In this document: piece by piece, positions 51,702-60,958 of the stretch
Numbering within the stretch: position 1 is the stretch's first letter
Layout of the letters: every line of letters starts with the position of its first letter
Assembly (NCBI RefSeq): GCF_017357225.1
Contig: NZ_CP071607.1
Coordinates: 428,895 to 492,894 of the forward strand
Length of the DNA stretch: 64,000 nt
Reading direction: 5' to 3'
Source: Rhizobium binae
GTDB taxonomy: Bacteria; Pseudomonadota; Alphaproteobacteria; Rhizobiales; Rhizobiaceae
Notes under the pieces: generated by a model
Database searches by the model: none
Seen by the model: the letters and a program-made list of their open reading frames with translations, nothing else
What the model was told of the DNA's origin: nothing
Translations under genes and position numbers: made by a program

Positions 51702-52928
51702 TCAGGCGGCCAGCAGGGATTTCAGTTTGATGTCGCTGGCTGCGAGCGCGGCCGGATCCGGATGGGCGCCGGCGGCGATCAGCATTTCGGCGAGGCGGAT
51801 GTCGCGCGCCACTGCATTGCCGGGGCCGATGCCGCTGGCGGCGATCAATCGTCCGTCGGCATCGAGATGGAACAGGATGAAGGCGCCAGCCCCGAGGTCG
51901 CGGCGCTGATGCGTGGCGGCGCCTTCGGGAAGGCCTGCTATCTGCAGCGTCATGTCGTATTGATCCGACCAGAACCACGGCACGGATGAAACGGCTTCAT
52001 CGCGGCCGAGCATGTTGGCCGCGGCCAATGTGCCCTGTTCCTGGGCGTTGCGCCAGGATTCGAGCCGCACCCGCCGGCCGCCATAGATCGACAGCGGGAA
52101 GGAGCAGCAGTCGCCGGCGGCAAAAACGTCAGACGCTGAGGTCTGGAGATATGTATCGACGGCAATGCCGTTTTCGATTGCGAGCCCGGCCTTTTCGGCG
52201 ATCTCGACATTCGGCCGGGCGCCGATGCCGACCAGGGCGAGGTCGGCTTCGATGACCTCGCCGGTCGACAATCTGATCACGGCCTTTCCGCCTTCCTCGG
52301 TCAGCGCCTCGATCGAGACGCCGCAGCGGATCTCGACACCCTCAGCGCGGTGGCGTTCGGTGAGAAGATGGGCGATCTCCTCCGGCACGCCGCGCTTCAG
52401 CACCCGTTCCAACCCCTCGATCACGGTGACCTCGGCGCCGAGCAGGCGTGCGGTCGCGGCAAGTTCCAGCCCAATGAAACCGCCGCCGATGATGGCGATA
52501 TGCCGCCCCGGTTTCATCACACCGCGCAGCGCCGCCGCATCGTGATGCGTCCTCAACGAACGGATATGCGGGCTATTCTCGGGCGCGCCGGGAAAGGATC
52601 GGGCGCTTGCCCCCGTCGCCAGCAGAAGCTTGTCATAGGAAAGCATCGTGCCGTCGGAAAGCGTGACGGTCCTGGATGTTGTGTCGAAATCCCCGGCTTC
52701 CACGCCGGTCCGCAGCCGGATGTTGCTTTCGGCGTATTTTTCCGCTGCGGCGATGAATTTCGGATCGCTGGTGTCGGCGATGCCGGCCTTTGAAAGCGGC
52801 GGCCGCTCATAGGGATGAAGGAGTTCGGCGCCGACCAGCGTTATGTCGCCGTCAAAACCCTTTTCCCGCAGCGCGAAGGCGGCGCGGGCACCGCATTCGC
52901 CCGCACCCAGTATGACGAAATGATCCAC
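51702..52928 (-). CDS. ferredoxin reductase, MocF-like
   Basis: 408 residues from a GTG with GGGAGG upstream. FAD site VILGAGECGARAAFAL, the PYERPPLSK block of ferredoxin/putidaredoxin reductases, NAD site IIGGGFIGLELAATA, and SDVFAAGDCC near residue 270. It passes electrons from NAD(P)H to the adjacent Rieske ferredoxin (12-base gap). Together with the next two genes it matches mocDEF of R. leguminosarum rhizopine catabolism. Confidence 0.85.
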   Translation of the reverse strand: MDHFVILGAGECGARAAFALREKGFDGDITLVGAELLHPYERPPLSKAGIADTSDPKFIAAAEKYAESNIRLRTGVEAGDFDTTSRTVTLSDGTMLSYDKLLLATGASARSFPGAPENSPHIRSLRTHHDAAALRGVMKPGRHIAIIGGGFIGLELAATARLLGAEVTVIEGLERVLKRGVPEEIAHLLTERHRAEGVEIRCGVSIEALTEEGGKAVIRLSTGEVIEADLALVGIGARPNVEIAEKAGLAIENGIAVDTYLQTSASDVFAAGDCCSFPLSIYGGRRVRLESWRNAQEQGTLAAANMLGRDEAVSSVPWFWSDQYDMTLQIAGLPEGAATHQRRDLGAGAFILFHLDADGRLIAASGIGPGNAVARDIRLAEMLIAAGAHPDPAALAASDIKLKSLLAA

Positions 52929-52939
52929 AACAACCTCCC

Positions 52940-53254
52940 TTACAACGAGATGAAGACGGTGTCGCCTTCGACCTTGACCGGATAGGTTTTGAGATTGACG
53001 CAGACCGGGGCGCCCTTGGCCTCGCCGGTCTTGTAGTCGAAGCGGCCGTTATGTTTCGGACATTCGATGATCTCATCCATGACGAGCCCATCGGCGAGGT
53101 GGATATGTTCGTGCGTGCAGAGCCCGTCGGTGGCGAAGAACTCGTCGTCGGGGCTGCGGTAGACCGCAAAGGTGCGCCCGCCATGATCGAAGCGGATGAC
53201 ATCCTCCTCATCAATCTCGTCCTTGCCGCAGACTTCGATCCAGTTTCCGCTCAT
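52940..53254 (-). CDS. Rieske-type ferredoxin, MocE-like
   Basis: 104 residues. The [2Fe-2S] Rieske ligands are clear: CTHEHIHLADG and CPKHNGRFD (C-x-H...C-x2-H). GAGGA precedes the ATG. Electron carrier between the MocF-like reductase and the MocD-like desaturase/hydroxylase, 22 bases from the latter. Confidence 0.9.
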   Translation of the reverse strand: MSGNWIEVCGKDEIDEEDVIRFDHGGRTFAVYRSPDDEFFATDGLCTHEHIHLADGLVMDEIIECPKHNGRFDYKTGEAKGAPVCVNLKTYPVKVEGDTVFISL

Positions 53255-53276
53255 CTTTGTCCTCCTCGATTTTCGA

Positions 53277-54365
53277 TTATTGCGCCGCCGGCGCCAGTTC
53301 GTTGTGGAATTCCTCGCGATAGGGCCGCGCGGTCGCCGGCAGTTCGCGCCTCAGGAAATAATCCTCGTTGCGCAGTTGGCGCAGGAAGGCCGGGATCATC
53401 TCGCGATAGCCCGACCAGATCGACGGGTTCGGCGCCGGGAGGTCGTGCTTGATCATTGCATGCAGCTTCGGCAGCGCGTGGTAGGGCACCATCGGGAACA
53501 TGTGATGTTCGACGTGGTAGTTCATGTTCCAGTAGATGAAGCGGCTGATCGGGTTCATATAGACCGTGCGGCTGTTCAGCCGATGGTCGATCACATTGTC
53601 GGCAAGCCCACCGTGCTGCAGCAGTCCCGTCAGCACATGGTGCCAGGCGCCGTAGAGCCGCGGCAGGCCGATCAGCATCAGTGGCAGGATCGAACCCATG
53701 GCGATCGCGGCGGCGATCGTGGCGACATAGATCGCCAGCCAGATGCGGGCGATGCGGATTGCCTTCGGCTGCTCCATCTCCGGAATGAAGGTCCTTTCCG
53801 CCGCGCCGATAAAGCCGGCGGCATTGCGCAGCATGTCGATCATCGCGTGCCAGACATCGAGGATGCCGAAGAAATTGAGGACCAGCCGCAAGAGATCCGG
53901 CGGCCGCATGACGGCGATCTCGGGATCGCGGCCGACGATGACGGTATCGGTGTGGTGGCGTGTGTGGCTCCAGCGCCAGGTCACCGGATTGCGCATGATC
54001 ATGAAACAGGCGATCTGATAGACGGCATCGTTCATCCAGCGCGTCTTGAAGGCGGTGCCGTGGCCGCATTCGTGCCAGCGGCTGTCGGAGGCCGAGCCAT
54101 AGAGCACGCCATAGGCGAGGAAGAAGGGCACGGCGATCCACGAGCCCCAGAAATAGATGCCGAGCCCGGCAAGGACCAACATGCTGCCGAGCCAGATGAC
54201 CGTGTCACGGATTGCCGGCGCGTCCGAGCGTTGCATCAGCGCCTTCATCTCGCTGCGCGGAATATCGGTGTGGTACCATTGCGCTGCCGCCAGTCCCGTC
54301 TCGACGGCGGTGCGGCCGCTTTCGCCGAGCAGGTTGTAGTCACGCTTCTTGGTCTCGGTCGCCAT
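53277..54365 (-). CDS. fatty-acid-desaturase-like oxygenase, MocD-like
   Basis: 362 residues, integral-membrane di-iron enzyme: His boxes HECGH, HTRHH and HVEHH around several hydrophobic segments. MocD is described as a hydrocarbon-oxygenase-like component needed for rhizopine (3-O-methyl-scyllo-inosamine) breakdown, probably for O-demethylation; the exact substrate here is inferred from the mocE/mocF neighbours and the inositol-type isomerase opposite. First gene of the unit reading left to panB. Confidence 0.82.
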   Translation of the reverse strand: MATETKKRDYNLLGESGRTAVETGLAAAQWYHTDIPRSEMKALMQRSDAPAIRDTVIWLGSMLVLAGLGIYFWGSWIAVPFFLAYGVLYGSASDSRWHECGHGTAFKTRWMNDAVYQIACFMIMRNPVTWRWSHTRHHTDTVIVGRDPEIAVMRPPDLLRLVLNFFGILDVWHAMIDMLRNAAGFIGAAERTFIPEMEQPKAIRIARIWLAIYVATIAAAIAMGSILPLMLIGLPRLYGAWHHVLTGLLQHGGLADNVIDHRLNSRTVYMNPISRFIYWNMNYHVEHHMFPMVPYHALPKLHAMIKHDLPAPNPSIWSGYREMIPAFLRQLRNEDYFLRRELPATARPYREEFHNELAPAAQ

Positions 54366-54471
54366 TATCCGCCTCCCTGATGCTGTTGCCGGGAGAATAG
54401 GTTGACTTCGGAGGAGGCTCAATGCAGGCTTGAGGTAATCTATCAAAAGCCATCACGAACGGCTCGCATCC

Positions 54472-55524
54472 ATGAGCGAATCCATCAGGAACACCATGCG
54501 CCGCCCCACCATCTCCGACCTTGCCCGCGCCGCCGGGGTCAGTGTCGCCACCGTCGACCGGGTTCTCAACGCCCGCCACCGCGTGCGGGAGGAAACAGCG
54601 CGGCGGGTCTATGATGCGGCGCAGGAGATCGGCTATCATGCCGTCGGCCTCATCCGGCAGCGCGTCTTCGAGGATCTACCGCAATACAGGCTCGCTTTCC
54701 TGCTACAGAAGCCGACGCAGGCTTTTTACCAGAGCTTCGCCCGTGAGATCGAGGCGGCGGCGCGCGCCGTCACCACAGCCCGCCTTCAGATCCAGATCGA
54801 ATACCCCTCCTCGGCGACCCCCGCCGCCATCGTCGAAAAGATCAAGCTGCTAGGCGCCCGCAACCAGGCTGTCGCCGTCGTCGGCCCGGACTATCCGGCT
54901 GTGACGACGGCGGTGGAGGAGTTGAAGGACCGCGGCATTCCCGTGTTCTCGCTGCTTTCCGATCTCGCCACGGGCGTGCGTGACGCCTATGTCGGCGTCA
55001 ACAACCGCAAAGCCGGGCGCACAGCCGCCTGGACGATCGCGCGAACGGCGAAGAAGCCCGGCAAGGTCGCCTGTTTCGTCGGCAGCCATCGTTTCCACGG
55101 CCATGAACTGCGGGAAATCGGCTTCCGCTCCTATTTCCGCGAGAATGCGCCGGAGTTCGATGTCGTCGATACGCTGATCAATCTGGAGACCGCCGAAATC
55201 ACCCATGAGGCGACGCTGACGCTGCTGCAGAAACATCCCGATCTCGTCGGTCTCTATGTCTGCGGCGGCGGCATGGAGGGGGCGATTTCCGCCTTCCGGG
55301 AAGAGAATGTCGACGGCCGGATCGTGCTTGTCGTCAACGAGCTGACGCCGGAGAGCAAAGCGGGTCTTGCCGACGATATCGTCACTATGGTGGTCGCCAC
55401 TCCGCTGCCGGCTCTCTGCAAGGAGCTTTTATCGCTGATGCTCGGTGCGATCGAGAACGGTGAGGCCGCGGTTCCCGGCCAATCCTTCCTGCCTTTTGAT
55501 ATCTATATCTCCGAGAATATCTGA
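54472..55524 (+). CDS. LacI-family transcriptional regulator
   Basis: 350 residues. Helix-turn-helix TISDLARAAGVSVATVDRVLNARHRVREET, then a periplasmic-binding-protein-like domain resembling inositol/rhizopine-type sensors (LAFLLQKPTQAFYQSFAREIEAAA). Divergent from mocD (106 bases between starts), upstream of the IolI-like gene, so it probably controls both. Confidence 0.88.
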   Translation: MSESIRNTMRRPTISDLARAAGVSVATVDRVLNARHRVREETARRVYDAAQEIGYHAVGLIRQRVFEDLPQYRLAFLLQKPTQAFYQSFAREIEAAARAVTTARLQIQIEYPSSATPAAIVEKIKLLGARNQAVAVVGPDYPAVTTAVEELKDRGIPVFSLLSDLATGVRDAYVGVNNRKAGRTAAWTIARTAKKPGKVACFVGSHRFHGHELREIGFRSYFRENAPEFDVVDTLINLETAEITHEATLTLLQKHPDLVGLYVCGGGMEGAISAFREENVDGRIVLVVNELTPESKAGLADDIVTMVVATPLPALCKELLSLMLGAIENGEAAVPGQSFLPFDIYISENI

Positions 55525-55704
55525 GGCCAGAGAACATCCGGGAAATGATGGAATTCTATCATTCCGGCTGACATTCTTTCAGCGATGAGGGGCCGGCGCT
55601 TGCGATGACGGATGGATTGCCCTCTGAATTCCGATAGAGATTCGCTCACCCATTCACGAGGAACCGCTCCGCTGATGTCGCGGAGACGAGGAGGAGATAC
55701 CGTC

Positions 55705-56517
55705 ATGACTTCGATCCGCTTTGCGCTCAACCATATGGCCGCGCCGTCGCTCGCTATCGATGATTTCTTCGCGCTGGCAAAGTCGCTCGGCATTGATTCT
55801 GTCGAGATCCGCAACGATCTTTCCGGCAATGCCATTCTCGACGGCACCAAACCCGAAGCGATCAGAGAGGCCGCCGCCCGCCACGGGCTGACGATCATTT
55901 CGATCAACGCCCTGCAGCGCTTCAACGAATGGAATGAAACCCGGGCTCGGGAAGCGCAGGAATTGATCGATTATGCGAGCGCCTGCGGCGCCAAGGCGCT
56001 GGTCCTCGTTCCGAAGAACGACGGCACCGGCTGTGCCGACGGCGAACGGCAGGCCAATCTGCGCCAGTCTCTGACAGCGCTGAAGCCGATGCTGGAGAAA
56101 GCCGGCATCACAGGCCTCGTCGAGCCACTTGGTTTCGAGATTTGCTCGCTGCGTTCGAAGACCGAGGCGGCCGAGGCGATCAAGGAACTCGGCGCGCAAT
56201 CGACCTTCAGGCTCGTCCACGACACTTTCCACCATCACCTTGCCGGCGAAGCCGCGACCTTCCCGGAACTCTCCGGCCTCGTGCATATCTCGGGCGTCAG
56301 CGACTCTGCCGTTTCCGTCGCCGATATGCGCGATTCCCATCGTGTGCTCGTCGGCGCCGACGACCGGCTCGACAATGCCGGGCAGATCAAGGCGCTGCTG
56401 CAGGCGGGCTATACCGGCCCGTTCTCCTTCGAGCCCTTTGCAGCCGAGGTGCATGCGGTCAAGAACCCGGCCGGCGTACTTCGGACCAGCATGGAGTATT
56501 TGACCGCACGGGTCTGA
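55705..56517 (+). CDS. TIM-barrel sugar isomerase/epimerase, IolI-like
   Basis: 270 residues. GGAGGAGAT precedes the ATG. AP_endonuc_2/xylose-isomerase-like fold with metal-binding Glu/Asp/His in SVEIRNDLSG, LVEPLGFE, LVHDTFHHHLAG and SFEPFA. Closest by eye to IolI (2-keto-myo-inositol isomerase) and MocC. Fits a rhizopine/inositol locus with mocDEF and LacI beside it. Confidence 0.8.
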   Translation: MTSIRFALNHMAAPSLAIDDFFALAKSLGIDSVEIRNDLSGNAILDGTKPEAIREAAARHGLTIISINALQRFNEWNETRAREAQELIDYASACGAKALVLVPKNDGTGCADGERQANLRQSLTALKPMLEKAGITGLVEPLGFEICSLRSKTEAAEAIKELGAQSTFRLVHDTFHHHLAGEAATFPELSGLVHISGVSDSAVSVADMRDSHRVLVGADDRLDNAGQIKALLQAGYTGPFSFEPFAAEVHAVKNPAGVLRTSMEYLTARV

Positions 56518-56532
56518 AACAAAATCTCCTCC

Positions 56533-56648
56533 GTCATGCTCGGCCTTGTGCCGAGCATCTGCCCACTGCAATTGCTTGACAGAAAAACTTTTGTTTTCAG
56601 ATGCCTAATTGGAGGTGCGCAGATCCTCGGCACAAGGCCAAGGATGAC
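56533..56648. repeat. small element with 30-base inverted terminal repeats
   Basis: Ends 56533-56562 and 56619-56648 are inverted copies of a GGCCTTGTGCCGAG-containing 30-mer, 26 of 30 bases matching. The whole is 116 bases with no coding. It resembles a short rhizobial intergenic repeat or MITE-like element; in RNA it would fold into a long hairpin. Confidence 0.65.
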
Positions 56649-56704
56649 GTCGCGGGTTTGTCGCTGCCCGTGGCGAGCAAGATCGCCTGTTGTTGATCTC
56701 CGAG

Positions 56705-56727
56705 AGGCCGCGCCACCAGCGCGGCCT
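56705..56727. terminator. G/C-rich hairpin between the IolI-like and cobM genes
   Basis: AGGCCGCGC-CACCA-GCGCGGCCT, a perfect 9-base stem, in the short region between converging genes. It has no T-run on either strand, so it is at best a weak intrinsic terminator. Confidence 0.4.
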
Positions 56728-56737
56728 ATCTTCGACC

Positions 56738-57496
56738 TTATTCCCTGCCCCTGAACCGGCGCTGATAGGCCGGATCATAGAGCGAACTTTCGCGGAAATC
56801 TTCTGCTGCAAGCGACGGGCCGACGAAGATGATCGCGGTGCGTTCGATCGGTTCGGCCGCAACCTTTGCCTCGATATCGGCAAGCGTGCCGGAGAGGACG
56901 CGCTCGTCCGGCCAGGAGGCCTTGACGACGATGGCGACCGGGCAGTCGGCGCCGTAAAGCGGCGTCAATTCTTCCACCACCTGCTTCAGCGCGTGGATCG
57001 CCAGATGGATGGCCAGCGTGGCGCCGGTGGCACCGAATTTCGCCAGCGTCTCGTCGTTCGGCATCGGTGAGGCGCGGCCGGAAACGCGGGTCAGCACCAG
57101 ACTCTGCGCCACGGCGGGGATCGTCAGTTCGCGCCCAAGCGTCGATGCTGCGGCGGCAAAGGCCGGAACGCCCGGCGTCATCGTATAGTCGATGCCGTGT
57201 TTTTGCAGCCGGCGTACCTGTTCGGCCACCGCACTCCAGACCGAGAGATCGCCGGAATGCAGCCGGGCGACATCCTGGCCGGCCGCGGCAGCGCTGAGAT
57301 ATTCCGCCTCGATCTCGTCGAGCGACATCGGCGCCGTGTCGACGATACGCGCATCCGCCGGGCAGTATTGCAGCAATTCCGGCGAGACGATCGAGCCGGC
57401 ATAGAGGCAGACCGGGCATTGGCCGATGAGATCGCGGCCGCGCACCGTGATCAGATCCGCTGCCCCCGGCCCCGCGCCGATGAAATGCACCTTCAT
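56738..57496 (-). CDS. cobM: precorrin-4 C11-methyltransferase
   Basis: 252 residues, SAM-dependent corrin methylase fold: [18 protein letters not shown], then [21 protein letters not shown] and [11 protein letters not shown]. Converts precorrin-4 to precorrin-5. It follows cobL by 4 bases, with no cobE between them. Confidence 0.93.
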   Translation of the reverse strand: MKVHFIGAGPGAADLITVRGRDLIGQCPVCLYAGSIVSPELLQYCPADARIVDTAPMSLDEIEAEYLSAAAAGQDVARLHSGDLSVWSAVAEQVRRLQKHGIDYTMTPGVPAFAAAASTLGRELTIPAVAQSLVLTRVSGRASPMPNDETLAKFGATGATLAIHLAIHALKQVVEELTPLYGADCPVAIVVKASWPDERVLSGTLADIEAKVAAEPIERTAIIFVGPSLAAEDFRESSLYDPAYQRRFRGRE

Positions 57497-57500
57497 GCCG

Positions 57501-58733
57501 TTATCCTTTCGTCCAGCGCCACTGCGTTACTGGCATCGCCGGCCGCCAGCCGTTCATGCCGCCCACAGGGCCCGCGCGCGATATTTCGATCCGTGTCAGC
57601 GTGCCGCCGTGTTTGGCGTGTTCGGAGAGCAGCACGGCTTCCATCTCCAGCGTCACGGCGTTGGCGACCAGCCGCCCTCCCCGCTTCAGCGCGGCAATCG
57701 CGGCATCGATGACGCCGGGCTCGCTGCCGCCGCCGCCGAGGAAGATCGTGTCGGGTTGCGGCAAGCCCGCCAGGGCGGCGGGTGCTGCGCCTTCGACGAC
57801 GGCAAGATGCGGCACGCCGAAGGCCGACGCGTTGCGGGCGACGCGTGCGGCCCGCTCCGGTGACTGCTCGATGGCGATCGCTTTCAGGCTGGGGTCGGCC
57901 AGCATCCATTCGATGCCGATCGATCCCGAGCCGGCGCCGATATCCCAGAGCAGTTGACCATGGCGCGGCGCGAGCGCCGACAGCGTCATCGCCCGGATTT
58001 CGCGTTTGGTGATCTGCCCGTCATGCTCGAATAGTTCGTCCTCCAGCCCCGCGCTGAAAGGCAGGATGCGAGCCCCCTCCCCTGCCGCGACATCGACGGC
58101 GCAGACATTCAGAGGATCGATGTCCGCGAGATCGAAATCCGCCGCCACAACCCGTCTTTGCCGTTCCCGGGCGCCGCCGAGCGCCTCGAGCACGGTAAGC
58201 TGCGACTGACCGAAGCCGGCGGCGGCAAGCAGGGCGGCCAGTTCGCCCGGCCCCTTCTCGTCCGAGGTCAAGGCGATGATGCGCCGCCCGGGATGCAGAT
58301 GCGGCCGGATCAGGTCGATCGGTCTGCCATGCAGCGAAATCGTTGCGACATCCTGCAGCGGCCAGCCAAGGCGCGAGGCGGCAAGGCTGAAGGCCGAGGG
58401 CGCTGGAATGGTGCGCATCTCTGCCGCCGCCAGATGGCGGGAAAGCGTGGCGCCGACGCCGTAGAGAAACGGGTCGCCGGAGGCGAGCACGACGACGGGC
58501 GTGCCGCGCCTTTGAAGGACGGCATCGATCGAGCGCTCGAACGGACTCTGCCAGGAAAGCTTTTCGCCTGATATCAGCGACGCCGCGAGCGCGTGATGCC
58601 GCGCTCCGCCGAACACCGCAGGCGCGGTGGCGATCAGCCGCCTCGCCTCTTCGCCGAGCCCTGCTGGACCATCTTCGCCGATGCCGATAATAGTCAGCCA
58701 GCACGGGCCGTCGGCAGGAGAGACATCAGACAT
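57501..58733 (-). CDS. cobL: precorrin-6Y C5,15-methyltransferase (decarboxylating)
   Basis: 410 residues, two fused halves: an N-terminal corrin methylase ([37 protein letters not shown]) equivalent to CbiE and a C-terminal decarboxylating methylase ([29 protein letters not shown]) equivalent to CbiT. The ATG at 58733 overlaps the start of the divergent cobK in CATG; a longer frame is possible but lacks any family resemblance. Confidence 0.93.
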   Translation of the reverse strand: MSDVSPADGPCWLTIIGIGEDGPAGLGEEARRLIATAPAVFGGARHHALAASLISGEKLSWQSPFERSIDAVLQRRGTPVVVLASGDPFLYGVGATLSRHLAAAEMRTIPAPSAFSLAASRLGWPLQDVATISLHGRPIDLIRPHLHPGRRIIALTSDEKGPGELAALLAAAGFGQSQLTVLEALGGARERQRRVVAADFDLADIDPLNVCAVDVAAGEGARILPFSAGLEDELFEHDGQITKREIRAMTLSALAPRHGQLLWDIGAGSGSIGIEWMLADPSLKAIAIEQSPERAARVARNASAFGVPHLAVVEGAAPAALAGLPQPDTIFLGGGGSEPGVIDAAIAALKRGGRLVANAVTLEMEAVLLSEHAKHGGTLTRIEISRAGPVGGMNGWRPAMPVTQWRWTKG

Positions 58734-59502
58734 GGGAAGACCTCGCATTCTGATCCTCGGGGGCACCGGCGAAGCGCGGCTGCTCGCCGAAGCGCTCGCG
58801 GCACGGGGAGATGGCGATGTGCTTCTGTCTCTGGCCGGACGCACGGAGAAACCGGCCGCGCAGCCGGTTCCGGTTCGCATCGGTGGTTTTGGCGGTGCGG
58901 CGGCGCTTGCCGATTTCCTGAAGGCCGGCGGATATGATCTGCTGATCGACGCCACGCACCCCTTCGCCGAGCGCATTTCCGCCAATGCCGCCTTTGCGGC
59001 CGAGACCACCGCTATTGCTGCGATCGCTCTGCGCCGCCCCGAATGGCAGCGGCTGCCCGGCGATCGCTGGCGGGACGTACGAAGCATTCCGGCTGCCATC
59101 GCAGCGCTCGGCCCCTCCCCTCGCCATGTCTTTTTGGCGACTGGCCGGCAGGGCGCGCATCATGCGGAAGCGGCGCCGCAGCATCGCTATCTCATCCGCA
59201 GCGTCGAGCCCGTCGAACCGCCGCCGGCGCTTGATCATGTCGACTATTTGATTGATCGCGGCCCGTTCACGCTGGAAGGCGAAAGCGCTTTGCTGAAGCA
59301 GCACGCCATCGACGTTATCATTGCCAAGAACAGCGGCGGCGCCGTCACCTATGCGAAGATCGAGGCAGCCCGACTGCTCGGCATCGAGGTGATGATGGTC
59401 ACGCGCGCTGAGGCGTCCGCGGTCAAGACGGTCGAAACGGTCGAGGCGGCACTGGCGGCGATCGATCACCTTCTCCCCTCCGCCATGAAACGCGGGGTAT
59501 AG
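58732..59502 (+). CDS. cobK: precorrin-6A reductase
   Basis: 256 residues, the only plus-strand gene of the cob cluster. Rossmann start ILILGGTGEARLLAEAL and the late VIIAKNSGGAVTYAKIEAARLLGI are CobK hallmarks; NADPH-dependent reduction of precorrin-6A to 6B. Its 3' end overlaps the end of cobJ by 37 bases, and its ATG shares CATG with cobL. Its promoter must lie inside cobL. Confidence 0.93.
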   Translation: MGRPRILILGGTGEARLLAEALAARGDGDVLLSLAGRTEKPAAQPVPVRIGGFGGAAALADFLKAGGYDLLIDATHPFAERISANAAFAAETTAIAAIALRRPEWQRLPGDRWRDVRSIPAAIAALGPSPRHVFLATGRQGAHHAEAAPQHRYLIRSVEPVEPPPALDHVDYLIDRGPFTLEGESALLKQHAIDVIIAKNSGGAVTYAKIEAARLLGIEVMMVTRAEASAVKTVETVEAALAAIDHLLPSAMKRGV

Positions 59503-60230
59503 ACGAGGTCCGGCCGGCCGGGCCGCGTGACGATCCGCGTTTCGGCCGAGCCGATGATGATGCAGGTCGCCATATCGGCGATCGAAGCATCGGCCTGGGA
59601 TAGCGGCTGTACGGCGATACGTTCGTCAGGCCGTCCGGCCGCACGCCCGAAAATAACCGGCGTCGTTGCAGGCAGATGCTTCCGCAACAGCTTGAAGGCC
59701 TCGCCGAGTTGCCAGGGCCGGGCCTGGCTGATCGGATTATAAAGGGCGACAACGAACCCGGCCTTGGCCGCCAATTCAAGACGGTTTTCTATTACATTCC
59801 AGGGCTTTAGATTGTCGGAGAGCGATATGGCGCAAAAATCGTGGCCGAGCGGCGCTCCCGCCCTTGCCGCCACTGCCAGCATGGCGGTGACGCCGGGCAG
59901 GATGGTGAGATCGACGGCGCGCCAGGCGGCCGGTCCGTTCTCGATCGCCTCGCAGACGGCCGCAGCCATGGCGAAGACACCGGGATCGCCGCCGGAGACG
60001 ACGCAGACCTGGGCACCATCCGCCGCCATCGAAAGTGCCGCCCCTGCCCTGTCGAGCTCCTCGCGGTTGTCCGAGACATGCCGCAGCTGATCATCTCGCA
60101 GTTGCAGCCTGTCGAGATAGGGTCCATACCCGAAGAAATCGGTCGCGGCCTCGACAGCAGCCAATGCCTCCGGCGTCATCTGCTCGGGATTGCCGGGACC
60201 GGTGCCGATCACGAAAAGCGCGCCGCTCAT
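59466..60230 (-). CDS. cobJ: precorrin-3B C17-methyltransferase
   Basis: 254 residues, corrin methylase fold: LFVIGTGPGNPEQMTPEAL, VVSGGDPGVFAMAAAV, LPGVTAMLAVAARAGAPLGHD and VALYNPISQARPWQ. Ring-contraction step of the aerobic pathway. Overlaps cobI by 4 bases. Confidence 0.93.
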   Translation of the reverse strand: MSGALFVIGTGPGNPEQMTPEALAAVEAATDFFGYGPYLDRLQLRDDQLRHVSDNREELDRAGAALSMAADGAQVCVVSGGDPGVFAMAAAVCEAIENGPAAWRAVDLTILPGVTAMLAVAARAGAPLGHDFCAISLSDNLKPWNVIENRLELAAKAGFVVALYNPISQARPWQLGEAFKLLRKHLPATTPVIFGRAAGRPDERIAVQPLSQADASIADMATCIIIGSAETRIVTRPGRPDLVYTPRFMAEGRR

Positions 60231-60958
60231 CGGCTACCCTCCCAGCCGGGAACCAGCACGAGCGAAAAATACGGCGCCTCGCCGTCAGCTCTGTCGGCAA
60301 GCTTTTCCATGGCCGCATTCGCCATGGTGCCGCGTTCGACATAGACGGCTTGCGCAAGCCGGCCGGAAGCTTCCAACGCCCGGCGGATCTTCGGCAGATT
60401 GCGGCCGACCTTCATGATGACGGCCGCTTGCGTATCGGTGAGGCGACGCGTCAGCTCCGTCTCGGCCATCGTACCGGGCAGTACGGATAGCACGTCGTCC
60501 CCTTGCACGATCGGCATGCCGGCTACGGACCAGCAGCCGGACATGGCGCTGATGCCGGGGATCACTTCCGTTGGGTAGCGCTGGGAAAGTCTGACATGCA
60601 GGTGCATATAGGAGCCGTAGAACAGCGGGTCGCCTTCGCTGAGCACGGCGACGGTCCGCCTGGCATCGAGATGGCCGGCGATTGCCGCCGCAGACCGGTC
60701 ATAGAATTGGGTGATCAGGCTCTGGTACCGTTCGTCGTTCTTGTCGATCTCGGTCGTCACGGGATAATAGAGCGGCAGCAGCGTCACGCCGGATTTCAGC
60801 AGCGGCTCGACGATCGCCTTGCCGTTGCCGCCCCTGCCCTCTTTGGCGAAGTATGCAATGACGTCGGCGCCTTCGATGGCGCGGACGGCTTTGAGGGTCA
60901 GAAGCTCCGGGTCGCCGGGACCCGTGCCGACGCCGATCAGACGACCATGTTCCGTCAT
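60227..60958 (-). CDS. cobI: precorrin-2 C20-methyltransferase
   Basis: 243 residues starting MTEHGRL at 60958. Motifs LIGVGTGPGDPELLTLKAVRAI, VLSEGDPLFYGSYM and PGISAMSGCWS. Adds the C20 methyl to precorrin-2. Overlaps cobH and cobJ by 4 bases each, showing a tightly coupled operon. Confidence 0.94.
   Translation of the reverse strand: MTEHGRLIGVGTGPGDPELLTLKAVRAIEGADVIAYFAKEGRGGNGKAIVEPLLKSGVTLLPLYYPVTTEIDKNDERYQSLITQFYDRSAAAIAGHLDARRTVAVLSEGDPLFYGSYMHLHVRLSQRYPTEVIPGISAMSGCWSVAGMPIVQGDDVLSVLPGTMAETELTRRLTDTQAAVIMKVGRNLPKIRRALEASGRLAQAVYVERGTMANAAMEKLADRADGEAPYFSLVLVPGWEGSR

Noticed and set aside
57501..59099. Longer cobL reading frame of 532 codons
   Set aside because: The extra N-terminal part is antisense to cobK and has no CobL similarity; the start at 58733 begins the CbiE-like fold.
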